From Flavobacterium frigoritolerans (GTDB lineage Bacteria; Bacteroidota; Bacteroidia; Flavobacteriales; Flavobacteriaceae), in assembly GCF_025847275.1 (NCBI RefSeq), contig NZ_JAOZEV010000008.1, forward strand, positions 62,001 through 126,000: a DNA stretch of 64,000 nucleotides, given 5' to 3'. The notes beneath the pieces were generated by a model. The model saw nothing but the letters and a program-made list of their open reading frames with translations, ran no database searches and was not told the origin of the DNA. Position numbers and translations under genes: made by a program. Below, one piece after another: positions 1-9,472 of this stretch (position 1 is the stretch's first letter; every line of letters begins with the position of its first letter).

Positions 1-241
1 AAAGGAGTTTTATTTGGTTAATTTTTTGTTAACAAAAAATTAAGCCACCACATTAATTACTTGTTACACCTCTATTAAACACAAATAAATAATCCTATGT
101 GATTAATCCTGAAACATTTATCATTCTATCAAAAATAGCAACCAATAATCTCAATTATTTTTTTGGTTTATGTCAGAATAATTCCATATTTTTAAAATAT
201 ATAATTATAAGATTCTATAAATACAATCCCCCTAAAACAGC

Positions 242-3200
242 ATGAAAAAACACCTAAAATTCATAGATGGGAATTCCGATAAATTTTGGCAAATTGAAGT
301 TACAGGATTAGAATATACTGTTACTTATGGAAAAAATGGAACCTCTGGAACTTCCCAAACAAAGAGTTTTGCTACAGATGAAGAATCATTAAAAGTTGCA
401 AAAAAGTTATTGGATGAAAAAATAAAAAAAGGATATTCAGAAAATGGCGATGTTACCGTGGCTGCTTCTACAAAAACAAAAACTGCCAAAAGTTCAAATG
501 CTGATTTAGTTTTACAGGAATACGACGCCATTATAAAATCTAAGAACATCGATTTATTATTGCCTTTCCTGCAAGAGAAATCAAAAGGAAATATTGAAGC
601 CTTAAAAAAACATATCAAGAAAAACAAGCGCTACTGGATGACGTACACCGACTTGTCTAAAGATTCGGACTACGTAAAGAAAGACAAGCATGATTACGGA
701 TGGGGAACTCGTGGAGATAAAAAGCAAAGTGATATCATTACATTAAGTGCTATTGCCTTATTTGATAAAACTGAAATTAATTCCTGGGATGAAGCTTTCA
801 GTTTACTTAACGAAATCAATGAAAAAAGTCAAGTTTTGGATGTTTTAATATGGGCAAAACCCAATTGGTTAGAAACTTTCCTTTTAGATAAAATCAAAAA
901 ACAAGACTGGATTAGTTTTATGTATCACATTCTTCGCAAACTAGAAGATCATAATTTATTAGCTTTTAATCCTGAATTGTATGCGCTATGTCTAGCATCA
1001 AACAATGAATGGCAATCCAAAATAAAAACAAGAGAATTCATTACTAATTCATTAAATGACCAGCTAACTTACCAAAGAGATATTCCAGAATTGTTTAATT
1101 ATGAAACAATTCTTCATAACAGTTTCTTTAGAGATAATGATTCACAAGCATATGATGAGTTCAATACTTGGAGCATTATGTATAAGGCGTTATTAGACGA
1201 TAATAAAATGGAACGCGCTTTCTTTATCGAAAATGCTATCCTGATTCAAACCAAAGAATGGAACAATAACCTGAAATCCTTTTTCAGAAAAAGAATTGAA
1301 GAGTTTAAAGTAACCGCAGATGAACTCGTTATTCATCAGGAAAATATTTTCTCTTATTTACATAATGCTTATCCGCCAATAACAAGTTACGGAATCGAGC
1401 TTGTTAAAAAAATGTACGAACATCCTAAATTCAAAACCAAATCTTTTTTTGAATGGTTAGAACCTTTAATGATGCGTAGTGATTGCAAAGCCGCTATTAA
1501 AAGTGTGTTACCTGTTTTAGAAAAAATGAGTAAGTCGAACCCTAAATTAAACAAAACGATTGCATCAATTATAGCTGATGTTTTTGTAATTGCGGATTTG
1601 GCTTTACAAGAACGAGCAAGCAAAATTATTGTAAAATTAGCTAGCGAAAAGGATGCTGTACTTAAAGAGAAACTATCATCTTATGTTACTTTGATGCAAG
1701 GAAATATTAAATCGGGATTAAGTAATTTTATCGACAATGAAGCTTTAGCTGTTGACGACTCTAATCTCGAAGAATATATATTTGATCCTAAAAAAGAAGC
1801 CTTACTTATCGAGGAAGTACAGCTTCCTACTGATTGGAATGACGTTGTGTTTCAGTTTGGAAACTTCATCGCTTCAGAAGAAGTACTCGATACAGAAATT
1901 CTATTGAACGTATATATCATGCAAAGGGATTTATTCCCAACAGATTATTCAGCACAATTACAGCCTTATTTAAAACAACTGCAAAAGAGCTATTTTGAAA
2001 GTGTAAATAAAGATTTTGTAAAAACTTTTTTGATGGATAAAATTATAAACATCGAAAATAAATTCAATAGCAAGCATAAACATTATTCTAAAATCAATAC
2101 GCTATTATTAGCTCAGCCATTATTGGAGAAAGTACAGCAAAAAATGAATGAGAATTCAGCTTTACCACTACTCTCTTTCCCTAGTCATAAACCATATTGG
2201 GTTGCTCCAAAAGTTTTATTAGAAAGGATTATTGCCTATCAAAATACAAACGAAGAAATTGATTTTCTAGATTTAAGCATTGCTATTTCGCGAATGCCAA
2301 GAGAAAATACAGAAGAAGCTATTCTGCTATTGGATAAAATAGAAGGAGAACTCAAACAGTTATTATCCTTTTGTTTGGGCGTAAGTGAAAAATTAAATTT
2401 AGGATCCGAATCGCTATTTTCAAAAGTATTGGCAACAATGGGAAAAACAACCAAAGAAACGGGAATGTTATCTCTTTGGGCTGTAGCTACAAGGACTTTT
2501 TATCCAAATAATACTTTCAACGAATTTGAAAACACGTATTTAAAAGATATTCCATTTGTGATTTCTCCTTTTGAACCTCAGGTTAGATTTAAAGAAAAAT
2601 GGAATGAATGGACCAACTATCAAACCAAACAAAAAGAGAGAACTCCATCTTGGTATGAACTCCGATTTGATTTGCCTAATTATTCAAAAATTCCAAATTA
2701 TTTATTGTACAGCCTAGATATCTATCAGCGACCAAATAGTTGGGATTATTTACTTAATTCAGCAGGAAATACCAATTACTGGCACAGTTTAACACCACAA
2801 AATGATGATGCACTTGCTATAACACTATTGCAAAATTGTGGTACTGGCGATGGAGCAAAACCAGATTTAAAAGGTTTTCTGGATATTATAAATCGCCCAG
2901 AGTTTACATTTTCAGGCACTTCTTTACTTTTATATGCTTGTAGTTTCTTTCAGGAAAAGAAAGACATCCGATTAATGGCTTCTGAAGTTTTGATTAATTT
3001 GGTCGAAAAACAAACTATTGACATCGAATTATTTGCTCAGAAACTGGCTTTCTTAGCATCTGGGAAATATGGCGTATTCTTACGAATGGTTGATGGATTA
3101 ATTGCCATAAAAGATGTTTCGCCATTGCATAACGATGCTTTACTGAAGTTGTTTAATTCCTTTTTTGAAAATCTTGATCTAAAAGATAAGTTACCAACGA

Positions 3201-3340
3201 GCTTCAAAAAAATAATTGAAAACTATCTTGATGTTTTAACCAAAACAAATCAAAAGCCATCGCCTAAAGCAACTGTTTTCTTTGAGCAATGGAAAGATAA
3301 TGCTTCGCTTAAATCATTGATTAAGCAAATTTTAAAATAA
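242..3340 (+). CDS. WGR-domain, helical-repeat (MolR-like) protein
   Basis: The first 80 or so residues form a WGR domain (FWQIEV, YGKNGTSGTSQTKSF), a fold also found in PARPs and E. coli MolR/YehI and generally linked to nucleic-acid or nucleotide binding. The remaining 950 residues are alpha-helical and look like degenerate HEAT-type repeats, perhaps DUF6493/DUF4132-like; no catalytic motif was seen. The stop lies 6 nt before the SWIM gene, so the two are co-transcribed. In E. coli the yeh cluster combines MolR, a MoxR ATPase, a VWA protein and a SWIM protein; here only the WGR and SWIM partners are visible, and MoxR and VWA genes are absent downstream. The molecular function is unknown. 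The WGR call is firm; the repeat family is not. Confidence 0.85.
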   Translation: MKKHLKFIDGNSDKFWQIEVTGLEYTVTYGKNGTSGTSQTKSFATDEESLKVAKKLLDEKIKKGYSENGDVTVAASTKTKTAKSSNADLVLQEYDAIIKSKNIDLLLPFLQEKSKGNIEALKKHIKKNKRYWMTYTDLSKDSDYVKKDKHDYGWGTRGDKKQSDIITLSAIALFDKTEINSWDEAFSLLNEINEKSQVLDVLIWAKPNWLETFLLDKIKKQDWISFMYHILRKLEDHNLLAFNPELYALCLASNNEWQSKIKTREFITNSLNDQLTYQRDIPELFNYETILHNSFFRDNDSQAYDEFNTWSIMYKALLDDNKMERAFFIENAILIQTKEWNNNLKSFFRKRIEEFKVTADELVIHQENIFSYLHNAYPPITSYGIELVKKMYEHPKFKTKSFFEWLEPLMMRSDCKAAIKSVLPVLEKMSKSNPKLNKTIASIIADVFVIADLALQERASKIIVKLASEKDAVLKEKLSSYVTLMQGNIKSGLSNFIDNEALAVDDSNLEEYIFDPKKEALLIEEVQLPTDWNDVVFQFGNFIASEEVLDTEILLNVYIMQRDLFPTDYSAQLQPYLKQLQKSYFESVNKDFVKTFLMDKIINIENKFNSKHKHYSKINTLLLAQPLLEKVQQKMNENSALPLLSFPSHKPYWVAPKVLLERIIAYQNTNEEIDFLDLSIAISRMPRENTEEAILLLDKIEGELKQLLSFCLGVSEKLNLGSESLFSKVLATMGKTTKETGMLSLWAVATRTFYPNNTFNEFENTYLKDIPFVISPFEPQVRFKEKWNEWTNYQTKQKERTPSWYELRFDLPNYSKIPNYLLYSLDIYQRPNSWDYLLNSAGNTNYWHSLTPQNDDALAITLLQNCGTGDGAKPDLKGFLDIINRPEFTFSGTSLLLYACSFFQEKKDIRLMASEVLINLVEKQTIDIELFAQKLAFLASGKYGVFLRMVDGLIAIKDVSPLHNDALLKLFNSFFENLDLKDKLPTSFKKIIENYLDVLTKTNQKPSPKATVFFEQWKDNASLKSLIKQILK

Positions 3341-3346
3341 AGAAAA

Positions 3347-4675
3347 ATGACTGATTTAGAATACAATTATAAAGGAATCTCAACGTATAGCAAAACCAAA
3401 GGAATCAATAATTTGGTTTTGGCTCATCAAACCGAAATCGAAGAAATTAATAATATACCTTGCTTTTTTTGGGGGAGTTTAACCGATCCTTATGTTACTG
3501 CAAAATGTTGGAGTACAATTGCCAAAGTGGTTCGTTCTAGTTTTGGCCCTGTTCCTCCAAGCCTTCGTGATCCGATTGTATCGGCAGGAGCAGAACGATT
3601 GCGTTTTGAAGGGTTTTCTTCCTGCAATGGAGTCTATGTACGATTGGATATGAAACCCGAAGCAATAGATGGCGAATTTATTGCCAACGGAACTACCAAT
3701 GTTGATTTTAATGACCCAATGCTAAATGCATTAAATGCCATTCAAAAAAAAGAAAAGGTTACGCTTGCCGTTGGTCAGCAAGATGTACAAGTGATTACTA
3801 CCAAAGCAAAAGTGACCGAAAAGAAAGTGACCTTACCAATGCGATGGATTAAAGGCTTAACAAGCGTACAGCTTTATCTTGCCGATATGGATGTTAAATA
3901 TGAATTGAATAAAATTCAGACCATTCAGTTATTTCAAAGTTTGCCAAAGGGAAGCGTAAAAGGAGATTTTTTTATCACCAAAAGAGCGGGGAAATTTATG
4001 TTCTCGACTTTGGCTACAAACGACAGCGTACGAATTGGTGGCGTGCAACGACTAAGATTGTTAGAAGGAATTCTGGCAATTGTAGAGAAAATTTATATCT
4101 ACGAATCTTCAGATAAGCAAACTTGCGCTATAGTTTCTGAATTTGGAAAAATGCAGCTGTTAATGGCATTTTCTCCTGACTCTTATCGCGGATTTTCGGG
4201 CGAAGGAAATATTCTCGAAACCATGACCGAAAACTTACCAATAGAATGGGTTTATGGTTTAAACAGTTTACTAAAATCGAATGAAACTTTTGACCCAACA
4301 ATGCTTTCTATAGAAAACGATATCGATTTTGGCACTATGGATAATCTTACTTCTAATTTATCATCGATGGGATTATTGGGTTATGATTTAAGCGAAAAGG
4401 CTCATTTCTATAGACGTCTTCCTTTTAAAACGGAGCGCATTCTTTCTTTAAATCCAAGACTTAAAAATGCCAAAAAATTAATCGATAATGAAGACATTGA
4501 AATCATAGAACGCAGAGCCGATTATATCGAAGCCAAAGTAAAAGGTTCTGGCGTGATACACAAAGTAATTATCGAAGGGTCAAACCAAAGATGTACTTGT
4601 GATTGGTTTACCGCTTATCAAGGCAAAAGAGGGATTTGCAAGCATATTTTGGGAGTGAAGATGACTATTTCTTAA
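3347..4675 (+). CDS. SWIM zinc-finger protein
   Basis: The C-terminus carries a SWIM zinc finger: CxC at RCTCDW, followed after a short spacer by CxH at GICKHILG (about residues 420-437). SWIM fingers bind DNA or protein partners. The upstream 400 residues are a conserved but uncharacterised region. The protein resembles E. coli YehQ in having a large N-terminal body and a SWIM tail. It begins 6 nt after the WGR gene, which supports one transcript and a shared complex. Family members are often near MoxR-type AAA ATPases and VWA proteins in putative stress or conflict modules, but those partners are not seen in this window. The biochemical role is not known. Confidence 0.88.
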   Translation: MTDLEYNYKGISTYSKTKGINNLVLAHQTEIEEINNIPCFFWGSLTDPYVTAKCWSTIAKVVRSSFGPVPPSLRDPIVSAGAERLRFEGFSSCNGVYVRLDMKPEAIDGEFIANGTTNVDFNDPMLNALNAIQKKEKVTLAVGQQDVQVITTKAKVTEKKVTLPMRWIKGLTSVQLYLADMDVKYELNKIQTIQLFQSLPKGSVKGDFFITKRAGKFMFSTLATNDSVRIGGVQRLRLLEGILAIVEKIYIYESSDKQTCAIVSEFGKMQLLMAFSPDSYRGFSGEGNILETMTENLPIEWVYGLNSLLKSNETFDPTMLSIENDIDFGTMDNLTSNLSSMGLLGYDLSEKAHFYRRLPFKTERILSLNPRLKNAKKLIDNEDIEIIERRADYIEAKVKGSGVIHKVIIEGSNQRCTCDWFTAYQGKRGICKHILGVKMTIS

Positions 4676-4851
4676 AGAGTTGACTTTTAAAAACCCGTTG
4701 GAAGTAATTAACTTTAACACATAGAAACATAGATTTTATATGTAAAAAAGCATACAAAAAGAAACATATTTCTTTCACATAGCTGACTATGTGTTTTTAA
4801 AATAAGTGAAACGTGTTTTTTACGAATCACTCTTTTTTTAAAAAAATTTAA

Positions 4852-4859
4852 TACCTTTG
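4852..4859 (+). promoter_or_regulatory. Bacteroidota -7 box of the XRE gene
   Basis: TACCTTTG matches the phylum's TAnnTTTG consensus. It ends only 5 nt before the ATG at 4865, so transcription would start at or within a few bases of the start codon, implying a leaderless or near-leaderless mRNA. Confidence 0.6.
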
Positions 4860-4864
4860 AACTT

Positions 4865-5266
4865 ATGAGCACAGCAACAAAACCAAAACACATTGGCAGA
4901 AATATAAGCCGAATCAGAGAGCTTCGTGGTATGAAACAAGAAGCGCTTGCAGATGCTATTGGCGTAAGTCAGCAATCTATTTCGAATATCGAAGCAAGCG
5001 AAACTGTTGATCCAGAAAAACTTACTGAAATTGCAAAAATACTTGGTGTTACCGTTGAAGCACTTGAAAATTTTACAGAAGAATCTGTTTTTAATTTTTT
5101 CAATAACTTTTACGATAACAGTTCAAATACTGGTGCTCAAGGAAATACTCAAAATAATCATTGTACTTTCAATCCTCTTGATAAAGTTGTTGAGCTTTAC
5201 GAACGTTTGGTTCAGGCTGAAAAAGATAAGGTTGAATTTTTAGAAAAATTGATGAAAGGGAAATAA
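4865..5266 (+). CDS. XRE-family helix-turn-helix regulator
   Basis: Residues about 12-70 form a Cro/C1-type HTH: ISRIRELRGMKQEALADAIG, with SQQSISNIE as recognition helix. The tail (70-133) contains an Asn/Phe-rich linker and an amphipathic C-terminal helix (VELYERLVQAEKDKVEFLEKLM) likely to dimerise. It is monocistronic, with a TAnnTTTG box touching the start codon and a strong hairpin terminator 25 nt after the stop. This short HTH-plus-helix architecture is common in Bacteroidota. Targets cannot be read from the sequence. It lies between the WGR/SWIM pair and the convergent PHP-ATPase gene, but nothing ties it to either. Confidence 0.85.
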   Translation: MSTATKPKHIGRNISRIRELRGMKQEALADAIGVSQQSISNIEASETVDPEKLTEIAKILGVTVEALENFTEESVFNFFNNFYDNSSNTGAQGNTQNNHCTFNPLDKVVELYERLVQAEKDKVEFLEKLMKGK

Positions 5267-5290
5267 TATTCTTTTTCTTTTATATAATTG

Positions 5291-5326
5291 AAAAGCGCAA
5301 ATCTTTGAGGTTTGCGCTTTTTGTTT
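5291..5326 (+). terminator. Intrinsic terminator after the XRE gene
   Basis: AAAAGCGCAAA pairs perfectly with TTTGCGCTTTT around a 9-nt loop, followed by a T-rich tail. The flanking A and T runs also let it serve the convergent gene ending at 5373. Confidence 0.85.
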
Positions 5327-5372
5327 TTATTGGAATCAGATTAGACTAAAATTCCGAATTCTTGATCCTTAA

Positions 5373-8342
5373 TTAAAATCCATATTTCTCTTCACGCTTT
5401 TTAAAAGCTTCTTTTCCTCCTTCAACTATATCTGCAATATGTTCTCTAATACCCATACTTTTTAAAAGATCTTTTTGTGTTTCAATCTTAGAAAAAGTAT
5501 CTTCAAGACCAGCATTTATATAATCAAATTGATACGGACTCTCACTTTTTATATCATTTTGTCCATTTTGATTAGCTACAATTATGTTTTCAGCATCAGC
5601 ATTTACAACAATATTAGGATTATGAGTTACTAAAATGATTTGACGCTCTTTCTTTTTCTCTTTCAAATATTCAACTAATTCTCTAGAAACTGAACGATTA
5701 TCAAGATTATCTTCAGGTTGATCAATCAAAATTGGCCCTTTATCCTTACTTAATTTTATTATTAATTTTAATAAAATAAAGCTAGCTTTACCCGTAGACA
5801 TTTTATGAATATCATCATTATCTGACATTACATCCCAATGGTCAAAGAAATAATCAGTTAGAATTTTTTTACATGCTTCTAGTTGGCTAGTTCCTTTTAG
5901 AACGATTTTATTTTCTTCAATTCTATTAAATAAATTTATTAAACCCTCTTTAATTTTTTCAAATTCAAATTCTTTCAATGCCGTTTTTCTAATTTCATTT
6001 GGATATAAATATTCAAATCCCTTATTATTAAAACTTCTACCGTCACTTATTGAATCAACAATAGCTACAAATTTTGGGAAATTATATTTTATTGAACCTA
6101 TTATTTCTACCTTATCATCTTGCCCTTTTATTGATGAAATTCTTGGATTTAGATTCTGAATGATTTTTTCATATTCTCTGAAATTGGTTTCTAAATCAAT
6201 AAAAATTTTTCCTTTTTGAGAAACTAACGTTGCTTTACTACTTTGGATTTCTTTTTCAAATTGTATAACTTCACTAAATCTTGTTTCATCTTCTGAAATA
6301 CTCTTCTGAATTGCTTCTATCTGCTTTTGATTTTCTTGCTTCTCAATAAATGGCTTTAATTCATTATCAATTTTTTCTCTAACACTAATTATTTCTTTCA
6401 ACTGAATTTTAAATTGATTTTCTAATATAAATTCATCTTCTTTATTCTTTAACAAGTCCTTTTCAATATTGTCGATATTAAATACAGCTTCATCTATAAA
6501 TCCATATTTAGCTGTAAATTCATGCTTAATTGATTCGTTTTCCAAAGAATCAAGTAAAATTTTCTTTCTGCTTAAAATCTCTGACATTAATCTTTTTAAA
6601 TCAGAGTTAAAATTTTTTATTTTTTCATAATCAGAATTAATCGTATTCTCTTTTATATTTAAGCTGTTTCTTTCGTTTACAAGAGTATTATATTTTATTA
6701 AATCTTCCGAAGAAAATTGTTTATTTAGATTCTCTATTTTCTTTTTATTTGAATCTATTCCTTCTTGCAATGCTTTAATATCCCCTCTTGTAGCTAATTC
6801 CGTTTCCTTTTTTTTAATGTCCTCTTTTAAAGAATAATAGTAATTAATATCTTGATTTCTTTGCAAATCGTTTTTCTTTACTTCCTCTACAAAATCATCA
6901 TATTTTTTCTTATACTCAGGTTCTTCAAGAATCAAGTCCCTAATTAATTTTTTTAAAGTCGCTCCATTTTTTCTACTCTTATCAACAAGGTTTGACAAAT
7001 GATTTTGAGGTATATATTTAATACTAGGTAAAATACTTGAAGAAGTAATTCGATCTTTTAAAGATTGCTTACTTCCTGAAAACAATTTAATATTAAAATT
7101 AAAATTAGAATCGTTTTTTGTTAAATCATACAGATCCTTATACCTATTATCCTCTGTATCTTTATATTTTAACACATCATTTTTTAATAATCCTTCATTT
7201 GAATTATTTGTTAAAATTTCAGGCATAAGTGTCCTTGCAATTTTATAAAGTAATATTGATTTACCAGAAGATTTACCCCCAATAATAACATTGAGATTTT
7301 TATTTAATTTAATAGGCTGATTTGTAAAATTATTATTAGAAGATTCAAAACTAATTTCCTCTATCATTAGATTATCTAATTTTTCAGATTCAGGTTGTTC
7401 CTTTTGTATCTTTACTCTTTCTTCAGGTTCATAAATTATTTGCTTCAATCCCTCAAATGTCGGATTAGCTTTAATCCATGTAAAACAATGCCCAAGTTCT
7501 TTTGAATTCGTATTTTTAATATCTTTAGCAAAACCATGTGAGTCACTGCAGTGCATTAATCTACTACTAACACTTTGTTTTTTTAATGCTTCTTTTCCTT
7601 TAATTGCTTGTTCTACATTAGGTGAAGCCGAAAACACAAAATGAGTTCCATTTATTACGCTCTTTTTTTCCAATGCTGAATTGTCCCATCTAAAATCCTC
7701 CCATTCAGCCTTTCCAATAGCTTTAAAATACTTATCCTTTAGAAATGTATTGGGTTCGGCACCTTCTCCTAGAATTTCTTGGATCTTAGATAATTCAAAA
7801 TTTAAATTATTAAAACCTACTTCTATTGGACTAACGCTTGTTCTTTTTACGTCTGGAGTATTTTGGATAATATGATTACCCAAGTCAATTAAAGTTTCTC
7901 TTGTAATAACGCCTCCCCAAGTGTAGCCGTCTGGGCAAGATGCATCTAAATTTCCTTTCCCTCTTAAATTTGATAAAAAGTGAGTTTCAATTTGATCTAC
8001 TTTTAATAATATATCATCAGCGAAAATTATATGATAATTTAATCGGCCTAATTCCTTACTACCTACAAATTCTTTCAACCTAAATTCCACAACTGGTAAG
8101 ATCAGTTCAATTGAACTCAATCCTCCTCTATTTTTATAATCTAAGACTCTTTTATATCCATCAATAAATAAGTAGTCATTGATACCAATAACTTTTATAT
8201 TTTTTTCGACGGCAAGTCTTTCTAACTCTTCAAAATATTTCTCCCAAATTACATCAGTATCACCACCATAATCTGAACATAATGTAGCAGGAGTATGAAT
8301 ATGTAAATCCCATTTTCTCCATTCTGATCCTCTATTACTCAT
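5373..8342 (-). CDS. PHP-domain + SMC-like ATPase (TrlF-type)
   Basis: The N-terminal third is a PHP-type metallohydrolase domain (HIHTP at residues 14-18, CSDSHG before the linker). It is followed by an SMC/RecN-like ATPase: Walker A GGKSSGKS near residue 355, a long charged coiled coil (about 490-760), Walker B ILIDQPEDNLD near residue 870, and switch histidine in VTHNP. This PHP + AAA arrangement corresponds to proteins annotated as TrlF family AAA-like ATPases. A hydrolase coupled to an SMC-like sensor suggests nucleic-acid surveillance or phage defence, but no activity is assigned here. Its start is only about 80 nt from a nucleotidyltransferase remnant of a family linked to RNA ligases, placing it at the edge of the RNA-repair island. 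Confidence 0.85.
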   Translation of the reverse strand: MSNRGSEWRKWDLHIHTPATLCSDYGGDTDVIWEKYFEELERLAVEKNIKVIGINDYLFIDGYKRVLDYKNRGGLSSIELILPVVEFRLKEFVGSKELGRLNYHIIFADDILLKVDQIETHFLSNLRGKGNLDASCPDGYTWGGVITRETLIDLGNHIIQNTPDVKRTSVSPIEVGFNNLNFELSKIQEILGEGAEPNTFLKDKYFKAIGKAEWEDFRWDNSALEKKSVINGTHFVFSASPNVEQAIKGKEALKKQSVSSRLMHCSDSHGFAKDIKNTNSKELGHCFTWIKANPTFEGLKQIIYEPEERVKIQKEQPESEKLDNLMIEEISFESSNNNFTNQPIKLNKNLNVIIGGKSSGKSILLYKIARTLMPEILTNNSNEGLLKNDVLKYKDTEDNRYKDLYDLTKNDSNFNFNIKLFSGSKQSLKDRITSSSILPSIKYIPQNHLSNLVDKSRKNGATLKKLIRDLILEEPEYKKKYDDFVEEVKKNDLQRNQDINYYYSLKEDIKKKETELATRGDIKALQEGIDSNKKKIENLNKQFSSEDLIKYNTLVNERNSLNIKENTINSDYEKIKNFNSDLKRLMSEILSRKKILLDSLENESIKHEFTAKYGFIDEAVFNIDNIEKDLLKNKEDEFILENQFKIQLKEIISVREKIDNELKPFIEKQENQKQIEAIQKSISEDETRFSEVIQFEKEIQSSKATLVSQKGKIFIDLETNFREYEKIIQNLNPRISSIKGQDDKVEIIGSIKYNFPKFVAIVDSISDGRSFNNKGFEYLYPNEIRKTALKEFEFEKIKEGLINLFNRIEENKIVLKGTSQLEACKKILTDYFFDHWDVMSDNDDIHKMSTGKASFILLKLIIKLSKDKGPILIDQPEDNLDNRSVSRELVEYLKEKKKERQIILVTHNPNIVVNADAENIIVANQNGQNDIKSESPYQFDYINAGLEDTFSKIETQKDLLKSMGIREHIADIVEGGKEAFKKREEKYGF

Positions 8343-8425
8343 GTTTTTTACTAGTTTAGTTAAAAAGTTGCTTATATTTTTATTTCCTATTTATTTTTAA
8401 TGATTTCAAAAATGCGACTAACTTC

Positions 8426-8560
8426 TTATATAACTTTACGGCTTTCCGCAAATCCCCAAGCGCGACTACTCGATTCGCAAGAAAAAAGTATATCAACTTG
8501 CTTGTTGTTTTCTATTTCTTTTAATTTTTCTAGTATTTTTTCTTTCAAGGTTGGTTTCAA
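8426..8560 (-). pseudogene. Truncated YcgL-type nucleotidyltransferase remnant
   Basis: Forty-four codons from a TTG at 8560 to TAA read through helix-forming residues into DILFSCESSSRAWGFAES. This matches the start of the pol-beta superfamily family of YcgL (COG3541), whose hallmark is ACESGSRAWGF followed by SDYDVRF. The catalytic DxD half is missing: the frame ends right after GFAES, and the next gene (PHP-ATPase) starts 84 nt downstream. Relatives of this family occur beside RNA ligases in RNA-repair loci. I read this as the 5' stub of a deleted gene; it should have no nucleotidyltransferase activity. Confidence 0.75.
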
Positions 8561-8639
8561 ATGTAATTAAAACAAATAGCCTTTAAACCCCGTAAAAATA
8601 CCTGATTTAAAAGCCAACAAATAAATCTCTAACACAATA

Positions 8640-8666
8640 CCTAACAGGTCTTAAAAACCTGTTAGG
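8640..8666. repeat. Hairpin CCTAACAGGT/ACCTGTTAGG
   Basis: A 10-bp perfect inverted repeat with a 7-nt loop lies just past the tatD stop. It has no T-run on the minus strand, so it is a dispersed intergenic palindrome rather than a convincing terminator. The rest of 8561-8671 shows nothing recognisable. Confidence 0.6.
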
Positions 8667-8671
8667 AAATG

Positions 8672-9472
8672 CTAAATCCCAAAAAAGCGCTTAGCATTCC
8701 TCGTAGTTTCCTTCGCAACTACAATCCCCGAAATTCCTTTAAACTGTGCAACCGTTGCAGCAACAAAAGGCAGAAAAGTAGGTTCGCAACGGCGTTCGTG
8801 GTATTTCTTCAAGAGATTGTTAGGAACATTTTTGGGAAGCATAAATGGCGCATCGGTTTCAATCATCATTCGATCTAGCGGAACGTACTGAATCACTTCC
8901 TTTAAATGGTCAAAACGTTTGCTATCGGATATTGCTCCTGTAAAACCAAGATAGAATCCGTTATCGAGATAAGTTTTGGCTTCTTGCAAACTTCCTGTAA
9001 AACAATGTACGACTGCTTTTGGCAATTGAGGTAAATATTCTTTTGTAATACTCATAAACCGTGTAAAAGCAGCTCTTTCGTGCAGGAATAACGGTTTCTG
9101 GACTTCGATTGCCAATTCTAATTGGGCTTTGTAGCAACTTTCCTGTATGTTTCGTGGCGAAAAATCACGATCAAAATCGAGTCCGCACTCACCTACTGAA
9201 ACTACCTGTTTCTGTTTTAATAAGTTTTTCAATCTTGAAATACTTTGCGCATCAAAACTCTTCGCATCATGCGGATGAATTCCAGCTGTTGCGTATAATA
9301 TATCTGGATATTCTTTTGCTAGTTCAGCCGAAGCTTCACTATTTTTTACGCTTGTTCCTGTTAGTATCATTTGCGATACATCGGCATCTAATGCATTTTG
9401 TATAACATCGTCTATGTCATTGTGGAATTGTTTATTGGTTAAATTAATTCCGATATCTATATATGTTTTCAT
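8672..9472 (-). CDS. tatD: TatD-family metal-dependent nuclease
   Basis: The 266-residue protein aligns along its whole length with E. coli TatD rather than with YcfH: DIGINLT at the start, AGIHPHDAKS, VGECGLDFDRDFS, FLHERAAF, VVHCFTGS, LIETDAPFMLP, RRCEPTFLP and a C-terminal RFFGI. TatD is a Mg-dependent 3'-5' exonuclease of the amidohydrolase fold acting on single-stranded DNA and RNA. The catalytic His, Glu and Asp positions appear intact, although the usual HCR motif reads HER. It lies 300 bp from the kinase-phosphatase gene across a repeat-rich gap, so it is not obviously in that operon, but an RNA-processing role beside RNA-repair genes would fit. Confidence 0.93.
   Translation of the reverse strand: MKTYIDIGINLTNKQFHNDIDDVIQNALDADVSQMILTGTSVKNSEASAELAKEYPDILYATAGIHPHDAKSFDAQSISRLKNLLKQKQVVSVGECGLDFDRDFSPRNIQESCYKAQLELAIEVQKPLFLHERAAFTRFMSITKEYLPQLPKAVVHCFTGSLQEAKTYLDNGFYLGFTGAISDSKRFDHLKEVIQYVPLDRMMIETDAPFMLPKNVPNNLLKKYHERRCEPTFLPFVAATVAQFKGISGIVVAKETTRNAKRFFGI

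Noticed and set aside
242..3340. PARP-like enzyme
   Set aside because: Only the WGR domain is shared; no ADP-ribosyltransferase catalytic domain is present.
5373..8342. Restriction enzyme or prophage gene
   Set aside because: No methylase, specificity subunit, integrase or phage structural gene is nearby.
8640..8666. Terminator of tatD
   Set aside because: The stem is good but no T-tract follows on the minus strand.
8669..8878. Plus-strand reading frame over tatD
   Set aside because: It is the shadow of tatD, which has full-length family motifs on the minus strand.
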